This document shows positions 1-9,956 of a stretch of DNA of 51,044 bases, one piece after another. A program made the position numbers and the translations under genes. Each line of letters begins with the position of its first letter. Within the stretch, counting starts at the first letter, position 1. A model generated the notes under the pieces. That model was not told the origin of the DNA. It did no database searches and saw nothing but the letters and a program-made list of their open reading frames with translations. Origin of the DNA: an uncultured Ignavibacterium sp. (GTDB lineage Bacteria; Bacteroidota; Ignavibacteria; Ignavibacteriales; Ignavibacteriaceae); contig CAKZLD010000174.1 in the NCBI GenBank assembly GCA_937125135.1, positions 1 to 51,044 of the forward strand. The letters are read 5' to 3'.

Positions 1-634
1 CATCATCAATTAGTGTTTTCGCATTATATTTTTGAGCGATTTGATTAAGTCTTGGAAGATCTACAATTTCGCCTCCAGTACTAAAAACTCCGTCGCTAAC
101 GATTAGTTTACCAGCCTCCAATGGAATTTTTGAAATCACTCTTTCTAAATCATCCATATCATTGTGTTTGTATCTGATTAAATTTCCCATTGCTCCTTTA
201 GTAATCATTGTACCAGTTACAATACATGCATGATTATCTTTATCAGATATAACATATTCATTTCTTTGAACTAAAGTTGGAATAACTCCCAACGCAGTCT
301 GAAATCCGGTACTATAGAGTAATACCGCTTCAGTATTAAAAAATTTAGCGAGTCTGTTTTCAAGTTCAATATGCAGATCTAAAGTTCCGGTTAAATATCT
401 AGAGCCTGAGCAACCGGTTCCATATTTTTTAACAGCATTAAGAGCAGCTTCTTTTACTTTAGGATGACCTGTTAATCCTAAATAATTATTAGAGCCTGCC
501 ATAATTATTCTTTTACCTTCAATTTGAACGACAGGTCCTTCATTTTCTTCAATTGGTCTGAAGTAAGGATAAACTCCTAATGCTTTTACTTCATCAGCAC
601 GAGTAAATTCATAACATTTTGTGAATAAGTCCAA
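1..634 (-). CDS. Serine palmitoyltransferase-like PLP-dependent acyltransferase (3' end cut by window edge)
   Basis: Partial gene; the first 211 codons lie in the window and the C-terminal half, with the PLP-binding lysine, is missing. The translation has the alpha-oxoamine synthase features [10 protein letters not shown] near the N-terminus, [12 protein letters not shown], and [18 protein letters not shown]. The last residues (TLIDD) lead into the PLP-contacting Asp region. Family members condense an acyl-CoA or acyl-ACP with an amino acid (Kbl, BioF, serine palmitoyltransferase). The N-terminal wording resembles Bacteroidota serine palmitoyltransferases most, but Kbl cannot be excluded. The start is TTG at 634, preceded on this strand by a strong AAGGAGG; no in-frame ATG is near. 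The gene diverges from the epimerase-family gene at 737, which supports a sphingolipid role by inference only. Confidence 0.85.
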   Translation of the reverse strand, partial: MDLFTKCYEFTRADEVKALGVYPYFRPIEENEGPVVQIEGKRIIMAGSNNYLGLTGHPKVKEAALNAVKKYGTGCSGSRYLTGTLDLHIELENRLAKFFNTEAVLLYSTGFQTALGVIPTLVQRNEYVISDKDNHACIVTGTMITKGAMGNLIRYKHNDMDDLERVISKIPLEAGKLIVSDGVFSTGGEIVDLPRLNQIAQKYNAKTLIDD

Positions 635-736
635 GATTCCTCCTTCGATATATGGTTAATTCTAAAACAATATTGTTTTTCGTAAATTTGTTTTCGAATT
701 TAAAGTTAAAGTTCAAGAATTCAAATTTTTATTGAT

Positions 737-1729
737 ATGGAAAAAAAAGAAATAGCAGTAGTAACAGGCGGAACAGGCTTTGTTGGAAGCCATTTAGTTG
801 ATTTATTACTTTCAAAAAATTACGAAGTTTGGTGTATTATCAGAAAATCATCAAATACAAAATGGCTGAAAGGTAAAGATGTTAAGCTGATAGATTGTGG
901 ATTGAATAATAAAGCTGATCTCAAGAATGTTATCAGAGAGGTGGATTATATTTATCACGTAGCTGGAGTAGTTAAATCAAAATCGAAAGAAGGTTACTTT
1001 ACTGGAAATGTAGAAACTACCAAAAATTTATTAGATACTGTTGTTGAAAACAATGTGAAGCTTAAAAGATTTGTTGTCGTTGGAAGTTTAACTGCTACAG
1101 GTCCCTCATTGAATGGCGTTGCTGTTGATGAAAAAACAATTTGCAATCCAATTACTACATACGGCAAAAGTAAACTTGAGGAAGAGAAATTAGCTCTGAG
1201 TTATAAAGATAAAATTCCGATTACAATTTGTAGAGCTCCGGCAGTTTATGGCGAAAGAGATACTGAGATTTTTATATACTTCAATACTTTTTCAAAAGGA
1301 TTAACTACACTGATTGGCTTTGATGAAAAGAAACTAAGTCTTATTCACGTTTTAGACTTAGTCAATGGCATCTATCAGGCATCAATATCAGATAAGGCAG
1401 TTGGAGAAATTTATTTTCTTTCCTCTGAAGAATATTATACTTGGGATCAGATTAATAAAATTACTGCATCAATACTCAACAAGAAGCCAATTGTTATCAG
1501 AATTCCTCATTCGATTGTATATCTCATTGCAGCAATTGCACAATTTTTATCTTATTTTAGTTCAAAAGCTGCAACATTGAATATTGAAAAAGCGAAAGAC
1601 CTTACTCAGAAATACTGGATTTGCAACACACAAAAAGCAAAAGATCACTTTAACTACAAACAATATATAAGTATTGAGGAAGGCATCAGGAGAACAATCA
1701 ATTGGTATAAGGAACAAGGCTGGATTTAA
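737..1729 (+). CDS. NAD(P)-dependent epimerase/dehydratase-family protein (extended SDR), possibly 3-ketosphinganine reductase-like
   Basis: 330-residue extended short-chain dehydrogenase/reductase. The nucleotide-binding GGTGFVG sits at residues 11-17, a candidate catalytic Ser at about 117 (VVGSLTATGP) and the YxxxK pair at Y142/K146. The C-terminal third has the substrate-side motifs of the epimerase branch (RAPAVYGERD, SLIHVLDLVNG). Substrate cannot be read from sequence. Because the gene diverges from a serine palmitoyltransferase-like gene, and the bacterial ceramide reductase CerR belongs to this same family, reduction of 3-ketodihydrosphingosine is a reasonable hypothesis. The 102-base gap to the divergent TTG start must hold both promoters. 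The stop overlaps by 4 bases the end of the convergent haem-lipoprotein gene. Confidence 0.85.
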   Translation: MEKKEIAVVTGGTGFVGSHLVDLLLSKNYEVWCIIRKSSNTKWLKGKDVKLIDCGLNNKADLKNVIREVDYIYHVAGVVKSKSKEGYFTGNVETTKNLLDTVVENNVKLKRFVVVGSLTATGPSLNGVAVDEKTICNPITTYGKSKLEEEKLALSYKDKIPITICRAPAVYGERDTEIFIYFNTFSKGLTTLIGFDEKKLSLIHVLDLVNGIYQASISDKAVGEIYFLSSEEYYTWDQINKITASILNKKPIVIRIPHSIVYLIAAIAQFLSYFSSKAATLNIEKAKDLTQKYWICNTQKAKDHFNYKQYISIEEGIRRTINWYKEQGWI

Positions 1730-2157
1730 TTTTCTTTAGCTCCTTCAACTATCCAAGTTTTAACTCCTTTAATTTGATTGTTATTTAACTGTGGCATATA
1801 AAGTGGGGGCATTGGAGCGAATCCTGCTCTAGGAGGTCTGTTAATTCTCCACACAAGAATACTTGTTATTGTATCTCCTGGCACGACAATTCTTCCATCA
1901 ACGAATCGAGTTCTTAAAGTCAGATCTAAACCAGCTTCGTATCTACCATTCCCGTGACAAGAGAAACATTTTATCTGAAATAGCGGATAAATATGCTTTG
2001 AAAAACTTACATCTTTATCGGGAATAACAGTATTATCAACATCCTGATTAGTAATGGTATCATCACAACCAATAATGAAAATTAAGCCTATCATTGTAAC
2101 GAGACATTTCAGAGTCTTATCTGCTACCTGCTTCATCAATATGTTTTTATTAATCAT
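1726..2157 (-). CDS. Small exported lipoprotein with one c-type haem motif
   Basis: 143 residues. The N-terminus carries a hydrophobic stretch ending in a lipobox (FIIGC, Cys31), so the mature protein is probably a membrane-anchored lipoprotein of only about 113 residues. One haem c site, CFSCH (C64, C67, H68), is followed by GNGRYEAGLDLTLRTRFVDG, wording typical of the haem domains grouped as planctomycete-type cytochrome c. A single haem suggests electron transfer or sensing rather than a multihaem conduit. A second in-frame ATG (codon 8) would give a tighter signal peptide. No oxidase or reductase partner is next to it. Tail-to-tail with the reductase gene at 737-1729. Confidence 0.75.
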   Translation of the reverse strand: MINKNILMKQVADKTLKCLVTMIGLIFIIGCDDTITNQDVDNTVIPDKDVSFSKHIYPLFQIKCFSCHGNGRYEAGLDLTLRTRFVDGRIVVPGDTITSILVWRINRPPRAGFAPMPPLYMPQLNNNQIKGVKTWIVEGAKEN

Positions 2158-2197
2158 AAGAAACGAAATTTTAATGTTAAAATAAAAATTGAGATTG

Positions 2198-2244
2198 ATT
2201 CAAAAATAAGAATTGTCACGCCTCGACAATCTTAGCGTGACAAT
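2198..2244 (-). terminator. Rho-independent terminator of the TPR-lipoprotein/DUF3467 operon
   Basis: A perfect 10-bp inverted repeat (arms 2212-2221 and 2235-2244) encloses a 13-base loop. On the minus strand it is followed by TTCTTATTTTT. It lies 33 bases past the stop of the DUF3467 gene and before the next minus-strand gene, as expected for an intrinsic terminator. Confidence 0.8.
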
Positions 2245-2276
2245 GGAAACCTATCTTGAGGCAACTTCTGAATTTC

Positions 2277-2603
2277 TTAATTTACTTTTTCATTATTAAT
2301 AGGAACGAAACCAAAATGCTGATTCTGCGGAGGCTCTAATCTTATTTCACCGAATCGTGATTCAAATTTTTTAATATTATCTTCTAAAGCCTTCATCAAC
2401 ATTTTTGCATGTTGAGGTGTAGTAATGATTCTTGATAGAACTTTAGCTTTAGGGACACCTGGAACGATTCGCGTAAAATCAATTACGAACTCAGCAGGAG
2501 AGTGTGAAATAATCGCAAGATTAGAATAAATTCCTTCTGCTTCTTTCTCTCCAAGCTCGATATTTATCTGCTGACCTTGTGGTTGAATATTTGTATTGTC
2601 CAT
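2277..2603 (-). CDS. DUF3467 domain protein
   Basis: 108 residues, no signal peptide or membrane segment, so cytoplasmic. It matches the DUF3467 pattern: a short polar N-terminus, then GIYSNLAIISHSPAEFVIDF, a PG-containing loop with a RI/SRII strand, and TTPQHAKMLMKAL before a final helix. The family is widespread in bacteria and has no settled biochemical role. Its start codon lies one base after the stop of the upstream TPR lipoprotein gene, so the two are almost certainly co-transcribed and perhaps translationally coupled. A strong terminator follows. Confidence 0.85.
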   Translation of the reverse strand: MDNTNIQPQGQQINIELGEKEAEGIYSNLAIISHSPAEFVIDFTRIVPGVPKAKVLSRIITTPQHAKMLMKALEDNIKKFESRFGEIRLEPPQNQHFGFVPINNEKVN

Positions 2604-2604
2604 A

Positions 2605-3750
2605 TTATTTTCTCAAATCATCCGCTTTGTTAAAAGCATTGGTTGCATCTTCAGTCATTCCTAAAACTGAATAGACTCTTCCGAGTAACTCCCAAGTATT
2701 AGCGTCTGCATCCGGAGATTGAACTGCTTTTTCGAGATAAGGCAAGGCAGCTCTATATTTTTCTTTATATTCATCAGAGAATTTGCCTTCTTCTTCAGCT
2801 TTTTTATTTAAATAACCGCCCCATTTTAAGTAAGTAACTCCGAGATTATAGATTGCATTGGCATATTCAGGGTCTAATTCAATTGCTTTTTTAAATTGTT
2901 TTTCTGCTTCTTGGAATTTTTCTGCTCCAAGAAGAAGTACTCCGTAGTTATATCTATAATATTTGTTTTCAGGTTGGGATTCAACCCCAGCTTTGAATTG
3001 CTCCATAGCTTCGGAAATTCTGTCGGCACCAATATAGGCGTTTGAAAGATATAATAGAATTTCAGCATCTCCGGGGAAGACTTTTCTTCCTTCAGATAAA
3101 ACTTCTATTGATTTATTAAAGTATTCTTTTGCTTCAGAGTCTTTACCTTCATTCTTTAAATTGGTACCAGTTACCAAATAGATCTCTCCCAAATATTTGT
3201 AACCATCTTTTGATTTTTCTAAAGCGATTAATTTTTCAAGAGGTTTAATAGCAGATTCATTTTCACCTTTACTCATATAAGCAAATGCAAGATTTTTATA
3301 AGCATCAGCAGAATCGGGTTCAATTATTGTTGCAGAGTTGAAATCAGCAACTGATTTATCAAATAATACATTTGCGCTATCTATATTTTCAGCCTTAACT
3401 GCTCGCTGAAAGAATGCAACTCCACGATTAAAAGTATTTATCCACGCAGATTTTTTTGCATCACGAATTTCTTTTTCATACACTTTCGAAATGGCTAAAG
3501 ATTGTTCGAAATTCTTCAACATATTCTGAAAGTCACCTTTTTCATAGTAAACATAGCCGAGAAGATAATAACCTTGATCACTTTTTGGATTTTTTTGAAC
3601 TTCTTTTTGCAGAACTTCTATTGCTTTATCATAATTTTTTTGTTGAATATATAACTTTGCACTTGTTATTTCTGTTGAAGCACATTGAAATCCCATAAAA
3701 AGAATGGCTAATGTTAATAAACCATAAATCAGTTTTTTAGATTTTTTCAT
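2605..3750 (-). CDS. TPR-repeat lipoprotein
   Basis: 381 residues. The N-terminus is a lipoprotein signal with Cys23 (FMGFQC). The rest is made of tetratricopeptide repeats: recognisable units include NYDKAIEVLQKEV, DFQNMLKNFEQSL, EFFQ-type helices and a classic C-terminal unit YYRYNYGVLLLGAEKFQEAE followed by ELDPEYANAIYNLG. TPR arrays are protein-binding scaffolds; the partner is unknown. A good GGAGATAAT site precedes the ATG. It heads a two-gene minus-strand operon with the DUF3467 gene. Confidence 0.85.
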   Translation of the reverse strand: MKKSKKLIYGLLTLAILFMGFQCASTEITSAKLYIQQKNYDKAIEVLQKEVQKNPKSDQGYYLLGYVYYEKGDFQNMLKNFEQSLAISKVYEKEIRDAKKSAWINTFNRGVAFFQRAVKAENIDSANVLFDKSVADFNSATIIEPDSADAYKNLAFAYMSKGENESAIKPLEKLIALEKSKDGYKYLGEIYLVTGTNLKNEGKDSEAKEYFNKSIEVLSEGRKVFPGDAEILLYLSNAYIGADRISEAMEQFKAGVESQPENKYYRYNYGVLLLGAEKFQEAEKQFKKAIELDPEYANAIYNLGVTYLKWGGYLNKKAEEEGKFSDEYKEKYRAALPYLEKAVQSPDADANTWELLGRVYSVLGMTEDATNAFNKADDLRK

Positions 3751-4067
3751 ATTATCTCCATTTTTATAAAATATTTAAAGTTGCTTGACAAAGATAACAT
3801 TAAGATAATAAAATTTAATGGATAATTAAGTCAAGAAATAATAACAAATCTTTACTTTTTAATTAAATAATAGAACAAAATTTTATTCTAATTACAATAA
3901 AAAAAATTACACTTATTTAAATCTCAATACGTCTTTTCAATGTAAGCTTAATTTGATACGAAAAGGAATTATTTATAACCTATTGATTTTACGGTTAAAT
4001 AAATCATTTATTTTTATATTTATAACAGAAATAGAAAAGTTTTAATTAATTCGGAGAAACTTTAACG
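3751..4067. other. 317-base intergenic region between the divergent TPR-lipoprotein gene and secA
   Basis: Very AT-rich non-coding stretch that must hold the promoters of both divergent genes. Just before secA there is a clear GGAG at 4053-4056. A near-palindrome of the form AAATAAAT-c-ATTTATTT lies around 3995-4012. A TTGACA hexamer occurs at 3785-3790 without a convincing -10 partner at normal spacing. I cannot assign a promoter with confidence. Confidence 0.4.
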
Positions 4068-7000
4068 ATGCTGAAAATTCTGAAAAAAATTTTTGGTGAT
4101 AAAAAAGAAAGAGATATAAAACTTCTTTGGCCTATAGTTGATGAAATAAATAAATATTATAATGAGTTCAAGGAATTAACAGATTCACAACTTCAGCAGA
4201 AAACAGTTGAATTTAAGAATCTAATTAATGAAAGAACCGCTGAATTAAGAGCAAAAATAGACGAAATAAAAACTAAGCTTCAATCAAACGAAGATTTTGA
4301 CAGAAAAGCTGCATACGATGAACTCGATGAACTTGAATCATCTTTAGATGAAGCATATGGAGAAATTCTTGATGAACTCTTGCCTCAAGCTTTTGCTGTT
4401 GTAAAATCAACTTGTGAAAGACTTGTAGGAAAAAGCTGGACTGTTGCCGGACATAAAATCACTTGGGAAATGATTCCTTACGATGTTCAGCTATTGGGTG
4501 GAATTGTATTGCATCAAGGGAAAATTGCTGAGATGGCGACAGGCGAAGGTAAAACACTTGTTGCAACATTACCACTATACCTCAATGCATTAACCGGAAG
4601 AGGTGTCCACCTTGTTACTGTGAATGACTACCTCGCAAAAAGAGACAGCGAATGGATGGGAGAGATATTTAAATTTCATGGACTGACGGTTGGATGTATC
4701 ACTAATACAATGGATCATCACCAAAGAAAAATACAATACAATTGTGATATAACTTATGGCACTAATAGCGAATTCGGTTTTGATTATTTACGTGATAACA
4801 TGTCTATTGATAAAGAATATCAGGTTCAACGGGCACATATTTATGCAATTGTTGATGAAGTTGATTCTGTTTTAATTGATGAAGCGAGAACCCCACTTAT
4901 CATTTCTGGACCTGTTGATAGAGACGACCACTTATTCGGCGAAATGAAACCGAGAGTCGAAAGACTTTACAGATTACAACAAAGTTTAGTAGGTAAAATT
5001 GTTGGTGATGCTGAAGCTGCATTGAGCAGAAATGAAATGCAGGAGGCTGGTATTTTACTCTTTCGTGCTTTTCGTGGATTGCCAAAAAATAATAAGTTAT
5101 TAAAAGTCTTATCTGAACCTGAATATAAAAAACTAATGCAGCAAACGGAGTTAGAATACCTTAAAGAAAAAGGAAAGAATATGCATATAATCGATGACGA
5201 GTTATTTTTCGTTATCGATGAAAGAAATAATACAATTGATTTGACTGAGAAAGGCAGAGAGGAATTATCCAAAGGAACTGGAAGAGAGAAAGATTATTTT
5301 GTGTTACCTGATTTAGGAACTGAAATAAGTAAGTTTGAAAATGATCCAAATCTATCTCAGACAGAAAAATTAAAACTCAAAGAAGAACTCTACAAAAAAT
5401 ATTCGGAAGCAAGTGAACGAATTCACGCCATTCATCAATTATTGAAAGCCTATACTCTATTTGAAAAAGATGTTGAATATGTTGTAACAGAAGATGGAAA
5501 AATAGCAATTGTAGATGAATTTACCGGAAGAATTTTACCCGGAAGACGTTACAGTGATGGATTACATCAAGCGATAGAAGCAAAAGAAAATGTGAAAGTC
5601 GAAAGAGACTCTCAGACTCTTGCCACAATTACACTTCAGAATTTTTTCAGAATGTATAAAAAACTTGCTGGAATGACAGGTACAGCTGAAACAGAAGAAG
5701 CTGAATTTTATCAAATCTATAAACTTGAAGTTGTGGTAATTCCAACGAATAAGCCTGTAATCAGAGAAGATTTGGATGATGCAGTTTACAGAACTAAAAG
5801 AGAAAAGTACAATGCAGTAATCCAACAAATTGAAGAATTAAAAAAACAGGGAAGACCAGTGCTTGTTGGAACCACCTCAGTAGAAGTTTCTGAGACACTT
5901 TCAAGAATGCTCAAACGAAAAGGAATTCAACATAATGTATTGAATGCAAAACAGCATCAGCGTGAAGCTGAAATAGTTGCTCACGCAGGTGAAATGGGAG
6001 CAGTTACTATTGCAACGAATATGGCTGGTAGAGGAACTGATATAAAGTTGGGTGCAGGTGTCAGAGAGAGAGGTGGTCTTTACATTTTAGGAACTGAAAG
6101 ACACGAATCACGAAGAATTGACAGACAATTACGAGGAAGGTCAGGAAGACAAGGAGATCCCGGAACCTCCAAATTTTTTATTTCACTCGAAGATGATTTG
6201 ATGAGATTATTCGGTAGCGATAGAATATCATCAATTATGACGAGAATGGGAATTCAGGAAGGTGAAGTTATTCAACATCCGATGATTACAAAATCTGTTG
6301 AAAGAGCTCAAAAGAAAGTTGAAGAAAATAATTTCGCTATAAGAAAAAGATTACTCGAATATGACGATACTATGAATCAGCAAAGAGTTGTCATTTATGC
6401 TCGCAGACAAAAAGCATTACAAGGTGATAGATTAAAAAGTGAAATTTTTGACTTACTTGAAGAATGGGTTGATGAATTAGTTCAGAAATATTTTGATGAC
6501 GTAAATGTTCAGGCATTAAAAGAAGATTTGTTGCAACATATTTTAGTTGATGTTAATATTTATCCCGAAGAATTTGAGACTTTAGGAAAAGATGGAATTA
6601 AAGAAAGAATAGTTAAAGCTGCAAAAGATTTCTATAATAGAAAAGAAGAAATGATTGGCTCAGAGATGATGGCTCAATTAGAAAGATTTGCGATGCTCAG
6701 TGTAATTGATTCCAAATGGAAAGAACATTTGCGAGAAATGGATGATGTCAAAGAAGGTATAAATTTAAGAGCTTATGGACAAAAAGATCCGCTTGTTGAA
6801 TACAAAACCGAAGCATTTAATTTATTCCTGAATTTACTGCAGTCAATCAGAAATGAGACTGTTTCATTTGTGTTCAAATTTTTTCCTCATAATCGGGAGG
6901 AAGTTCAGCAAAGGAGAAGACAAAGCGCTGGCCGTCAATCTCAAATTAAAGAAGACACAAGTAATTTGGGCTTAGTAATACCGACTCTTAAGCAAAGTAG

Positions 7001-7112
7001 AGAAGCATCAGGTGGGAAACTACAGCCTGTTAGAATCTCAGATAGAACCGGCAGAAATGATCCCTGCCCTTGTGGAAGTGGGAAAAAGTATAAACAATGT
7101 CACGGTAAATAA
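4068..7112 (+). CDS. secA: Preprotein translocase ATPase SecA
   Basis: 1014 residues, full length for the Bacteroidota/Chlorobi type, longer than E. coli SecA (about 900). It drives Sec-dependent export by ATP hydrolysis at SecYEG. Walker A is ATGEGKT at about 157-163 and the DEAD-type Walker B is DEVD at 263-266, followed by SVLIDEARTPLIISG. The second motor domain shows TNMAGRGTDIKLG and QLRGRSGRQGD. The C-terminus ends in the zinc-binding motif CPCGSGKKYKQCH (from Cys1000), used for SecB/lipid contact in homologues. Charged extra segments at about 55-100 and 300-450 explain the length. GGAG lies before the ATG; glnB follows 13 bases after the stop. Confidence 0.98.
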   Translation: MLKILKKIFGDKKERDIKLLWPIVDEINKYYNEFKELTDSQLQQKTVEFKNLINERTAELRAKIDEIKTKLQSNEDFDRKAAYDELDELESSLDEAYGEILDELLPQAFAVVKSTCERLVGKSWTVAGHKITWEMIPYDVQLLGGIVLHQGKIAEMATGEGKTLVATLPLYLNALTGRGVHLVTVNDYLAKRDSEWMGEIFKFHGLTVGCITNTMDHHQRKIQYNCDITYGTNSEFGFDYLRDNMSIDKEYQVQRAHIYAIVDEVDSVLIDEARTPLIISGPVDRDDHLFGEMKPRVERLYRLQQSLVGKIVGDAEAALSRNEMQEAGILLFRAFRGLPKNNKLLKVLSEPEYKKLMQQTELEYLKEKGKNMHIIDDELFFVIDERNNTIDLTEKGREELSKGTGREKDYFVLPDLGTEISKFENDPNLSQTEKLKLKEELYKKYSEASERIHAIHQLLKAYTLFEKDVEYVVTEDGKIAIVDEFTGRILPGRRYSDGLHQAIEAKENVKVERDSQTLATITLQNFFRMYKKLAGMTGTAETEEAEFYQIYKLEVVVIPTNKPVIREDLDDAVYRTKREKYNAVIQQIEELKKQGRPVLVGTTSVEVSETLSRMLKRKGIQHNVLNAKQHQREAEIVAHAGEMGAVTIATNMAGRGTDIKLGAGVRERGGLYILGTERHESRRIDRQLRGRSGRQGDPGTSKFFISLEDDLMRLFGSDRISSIMTRMGIQEGEVIQHPMITKSVERAQKKVEENNFAIRKRLLEYDDTMNQQRVVIYARRQKALQGDRLKSEIFDLLEEWVDELVQKYFDDVNVQALKEDLLQHILVDVNIYPEEFETLGKDGIKERIVKAAKDFYNRKEEMIGSEMMAQLERFAMLSVIDSKWKEHLREMDDVKEGINLRAYGQKDPLVEYKTEAFNLFLNLLQSIRNETVSFVFKFFPHNREEVQQRRRQSAGRQSQIKEDTSNLGLVIPTLKQSREASGGKLQPVRISDRTGRNDPCPCGSGKKYKQCHGK

Positions 7113-7116
7113 TTGA

Positions 7117-7464
<348 letters not shown>

Positions 7465-7508
7465 AAAAAATACCTTTTTATGATTCTTACCTTTTGATAG
7501 CTTTAGTT

Positions 7509-9929
7509 ATGAAATTCAAAGTAAGTAAATATCTAATTATTGTTTCTCTACTTTTTCTTTTCAACGGATGTTCAGTTTGGGAGAATTTTACGACTTATTT
7601 TAATCGATGGTATAACATCAAACAACTTTATAGCAGTATCGAAGAAGACATTGCTTCCCAAAGAAAAAATATCTTTTCAAATGAACCATTGGTCTTATCA
7701 GGTAATTCAAGAACAAATCTGACCAAACTTGTTGATAAATGTTCAGATCTTCTTCAGTTTAATAAAAATTCTTCATTCGTTGATGATGCACTTCTAATTT
7801 TAGGTAAAGCATTTTATTATCAGGCAAACTATCAGAAAGCAAAAAGGAAATTTGAAGAATTATTAAGTACAGATATTTCTGAAAAAGTAAAATTAGAAGC
7901 TGAATTGTGGATTGCAAAATGTGAAATACAAATGAGGAATTTTACTACTGGACTCAATTTGCTTCGAACCACTGGAGCAACTGCTATTGTTAAAGATTAT
8001 GATGAAATAATTGAGCAAGCATTCGTTGAAGAAATTAAATATTTCAAATCTATTGAAGACTTTAATTCTTCGATTGAATTATTAAATCGTTTTATTAAAT
8101 ATGTGTCGGATGATGAATTACTTGCATTAGTCTATCTTGAACTTGGCAATCTTTATACAATTCAGGAAAATTATTCAGGTGCAGTTGATAGTTATCTTTT
8201 AGCAATTGAGTATACATCTGATTTTAATAATGAAATAAAAGCTACATTAAATTACGCTTCTTCACTTCGATTGAATAATGAAGTTGAAAAATCTTTAGAG
8301 TTCCTGCAAAACATCAAAACCAAGGATAAATTTTTAGAATCACTTGCACAAATTGAATTGGAAATTGGTAAAGCCTATGTAATTCTTGGCAGATATGAAG
8401 AAGCGCTTGAGAGTTTCGTAAAAGTTGATACTGCATATAAAAATTCACCATTTGCTGCACTTGCTGTTTATGAAATTGGAAAATTATACGAATTTGAGTT
8501 AGGAAATTTTGATAGTGCTGCATTTTATTATAGTCGCGCTCAACTGAATAATCCTCCTAAGGAGTATCAGACGGAGATTATTGAAAAAAATTCTTTATTC
8601 AATTCTTATGTCAGATTGAGAAAAAATATTGACATTTATGACAGGCAATTATTCTATGCATTAAATCCTGAAATTTTCAAACAAGACTCTATTGAATATG
8701 TTCTGGACTCATTGCAGATTGTTAAAGAGTATTTTGAGAAAAAAGAATTATCTGATATTTGGAACAGCATAAATGAAGCAAATGAAAAAAAAGTTACTAT
8801 CAATTACATTAATCTTCGTGATTCAATTTTCGTTCAGGATAGTATAAAACTTTCTGATAGTTTAAATAAAGCGTTTGTCAGATTAGAACCTGATTCGATT
8901 ATAAACATTTTATTAGTAAAAGCATTATTCAGGGACAGTGTAAAGGTTGCAGACAGTTTAAAGTCCGAGGGAATTTTTTTAGAGCCGCACGAACTAAATA
9001 TTGTTTTGTCCGAAAGAAGAAACAGACTTTTACCAGCTAAGGATAACAAAAACCTTATTTCTGATTTTAAGGGTATTATTCCCGTTGATTCATTAGCGTT
9101 CAAAAAAAATCCGCCCACTTTACCGAAAATACCTCTGAACGAATTAAAGGAGCAAATAGCCAAAAACAGACTCGAACTTGGTAATCTTTTTTTTACCGAG
9201 ATCGAAATTCCTGATTCTGCATACAAATTGTATTACGAGATTGTTGAGAATTTTGATAGCACTAAATATTATCCCGATGCTTTATTTGCTTTAGGATCAT
9301 TTTATTTGACAAAAAATGAAAAACCAAAAGCGGATAGTATTTTTCTAAAAATTTACAACGATTATAAACATCTCACAATTGCTAATAGTGCTGCACATAA
9401 ATTAGGTCTTCCACTTATAGATTTTACTTTCGATCCTGGGAAAGAAATGTATCTTACTGCCGAGAATTATATTAAAAGTGGAGATTACAAAACAGCAATA
9501 AAAACATTTATAAATATTCCCGAAAAATTTCCTCAATCAAAGTTTGCTGATAAGGCTTTGTATGCTGCCGGATTTATTTTGGAGAATGATTTAAAGCTAT
9601 CAGATTCTGCTGTTACTGTTTACGACAGTTTAATATCTAAATATCCGAACTCAGAATTTGTTCGATTGATTGCTATGAAAATTACAGTTTACAAGCAAGA
9701 AAAAGCTCGAATTAAAAAAGAAATGGAAGAGGCTGCAAACAAAGTCGTTAAAGTTGAAGAAGAGTTAAATCCTGCATTTCTTGGACTGAATGAAGAAGAT
9801 GTAAAACCGATTCAGGAAGAAGAGCAATTAGAGATCACTGAAAAAGAAATTGAAAATCAACAACTTTTCACCATAACTCCAAAGAAAAAACTTGAGAGGT
9901 TATGGAATCCACGAAAGCATAGAAGGTAA
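7509..9929 (+). CDS. Large TPR-repeat lipoprotein, possibly PorW/SprE-like
   Basis: About 806 residues from the ATG at 7509; a TTG 15 bases upstream is possible but gives a worse signal. The N-terminus is a lipoprotein signal with Cys21 (LFLFNGC), followed at once by FTTYFNRWYN. TPR-like units follow (FVDDALLILGKAFYYQANYQKA, LGNLYTIQENYSGAVDSY), then a long low-complexity Ser/Asp segment, more TPR units (GDYKTAIKTFINIPEKFP), an acidic stretch and a basic end, LWNPRKHRR. Layout and size recall PorW/SprE, the T9SS-associated TPR lipoprotein, and the window encodes four T9SS clients. That assignment is inference; I am sure only of a periplasm- or membrane-facing TPR lipoprotein. Confidence 0.8.
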   Translation: MKFKVSKYLIIVSLLFLFNGCSVWENFTTYFNRWYNIKQLYSSIEEDIASQRKNIFSNEPLVLSGNSRTNLTKLVDKCSDLLQFNKNSSFVDDALLILGKAFYYQANYQKAKRKFEELLSTDISEKVKLEAELWIAKCEIQMRNFTTGLNLLRTTGATAIVKDYDEIIEQAFVEEIKYFKSIEDFNSSIELLNRFIKYVSDDELLALVYLELGNLYTIQENYSGAVDSYLLAIEYTSDFNNEIKATLNYASSLRLNNEVEKSLEFLQNIKTKDKFLESLAQIELEIGKAYVILGRYEEALESFVKVDTAYKNSPFAALAVYEIGKLYEFELGNFDSAAFYYSRAQLNNPPKEYQTEIIEKNSLFNSYVRLRKNIDIYDRQLFYALNPEIFKQDSIEYVLDSLQIVKEYFEKKELSDIWNSINEANEKKVTINYINLRDSIFVQDSIKLSDSLNKAFVRLEPDSIINILLVKALFRDSVKVADSLKSEGIFLEPHELNIVLSERRNRLLPAKDNKNLISDFKGIIPVDSLAFKKNPPTLPKIPLNELKEQIAKNRLELGNLFFTEIEIPDSAYKLYYEIVENFDSTKYYPDALFALGSFYLTKNEKPKADSIFLKIYNDYKHLTIANSAAHKLGLPLIDFTFDPGKEMYLTAENYIKSGDYKTAIKTFINIPEKFPQSKFADKALYAAGFILENDLKLSDSAVTVYDSLISKYPNSEFVRLIAMKITVYKQEKARIKKEMEEAANKVVKVEEELNPAFLGLNEEDVKPIQEEEQLEITEKEIENQQLFTITPKKKLERLWNPRKHRR

Positions 9930-9956
9930 TAATCTTAATTTCAATAAAGATAGATT

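Noticed and set aside
3785-3815. TTGACA as a sigma-70 type promoter for secA
   Set aside because: No good -10 at 16-18 bases, it lies about 280 bases from secA, and promoters in this group often differ from the E. coli pattern.
4900-5272. Minus-strand open frames inside secA
   Set aside because: They have no ribosome site or family features and lie wholly inside a certain gene; the same holds for similar antisense frames elsewhere.
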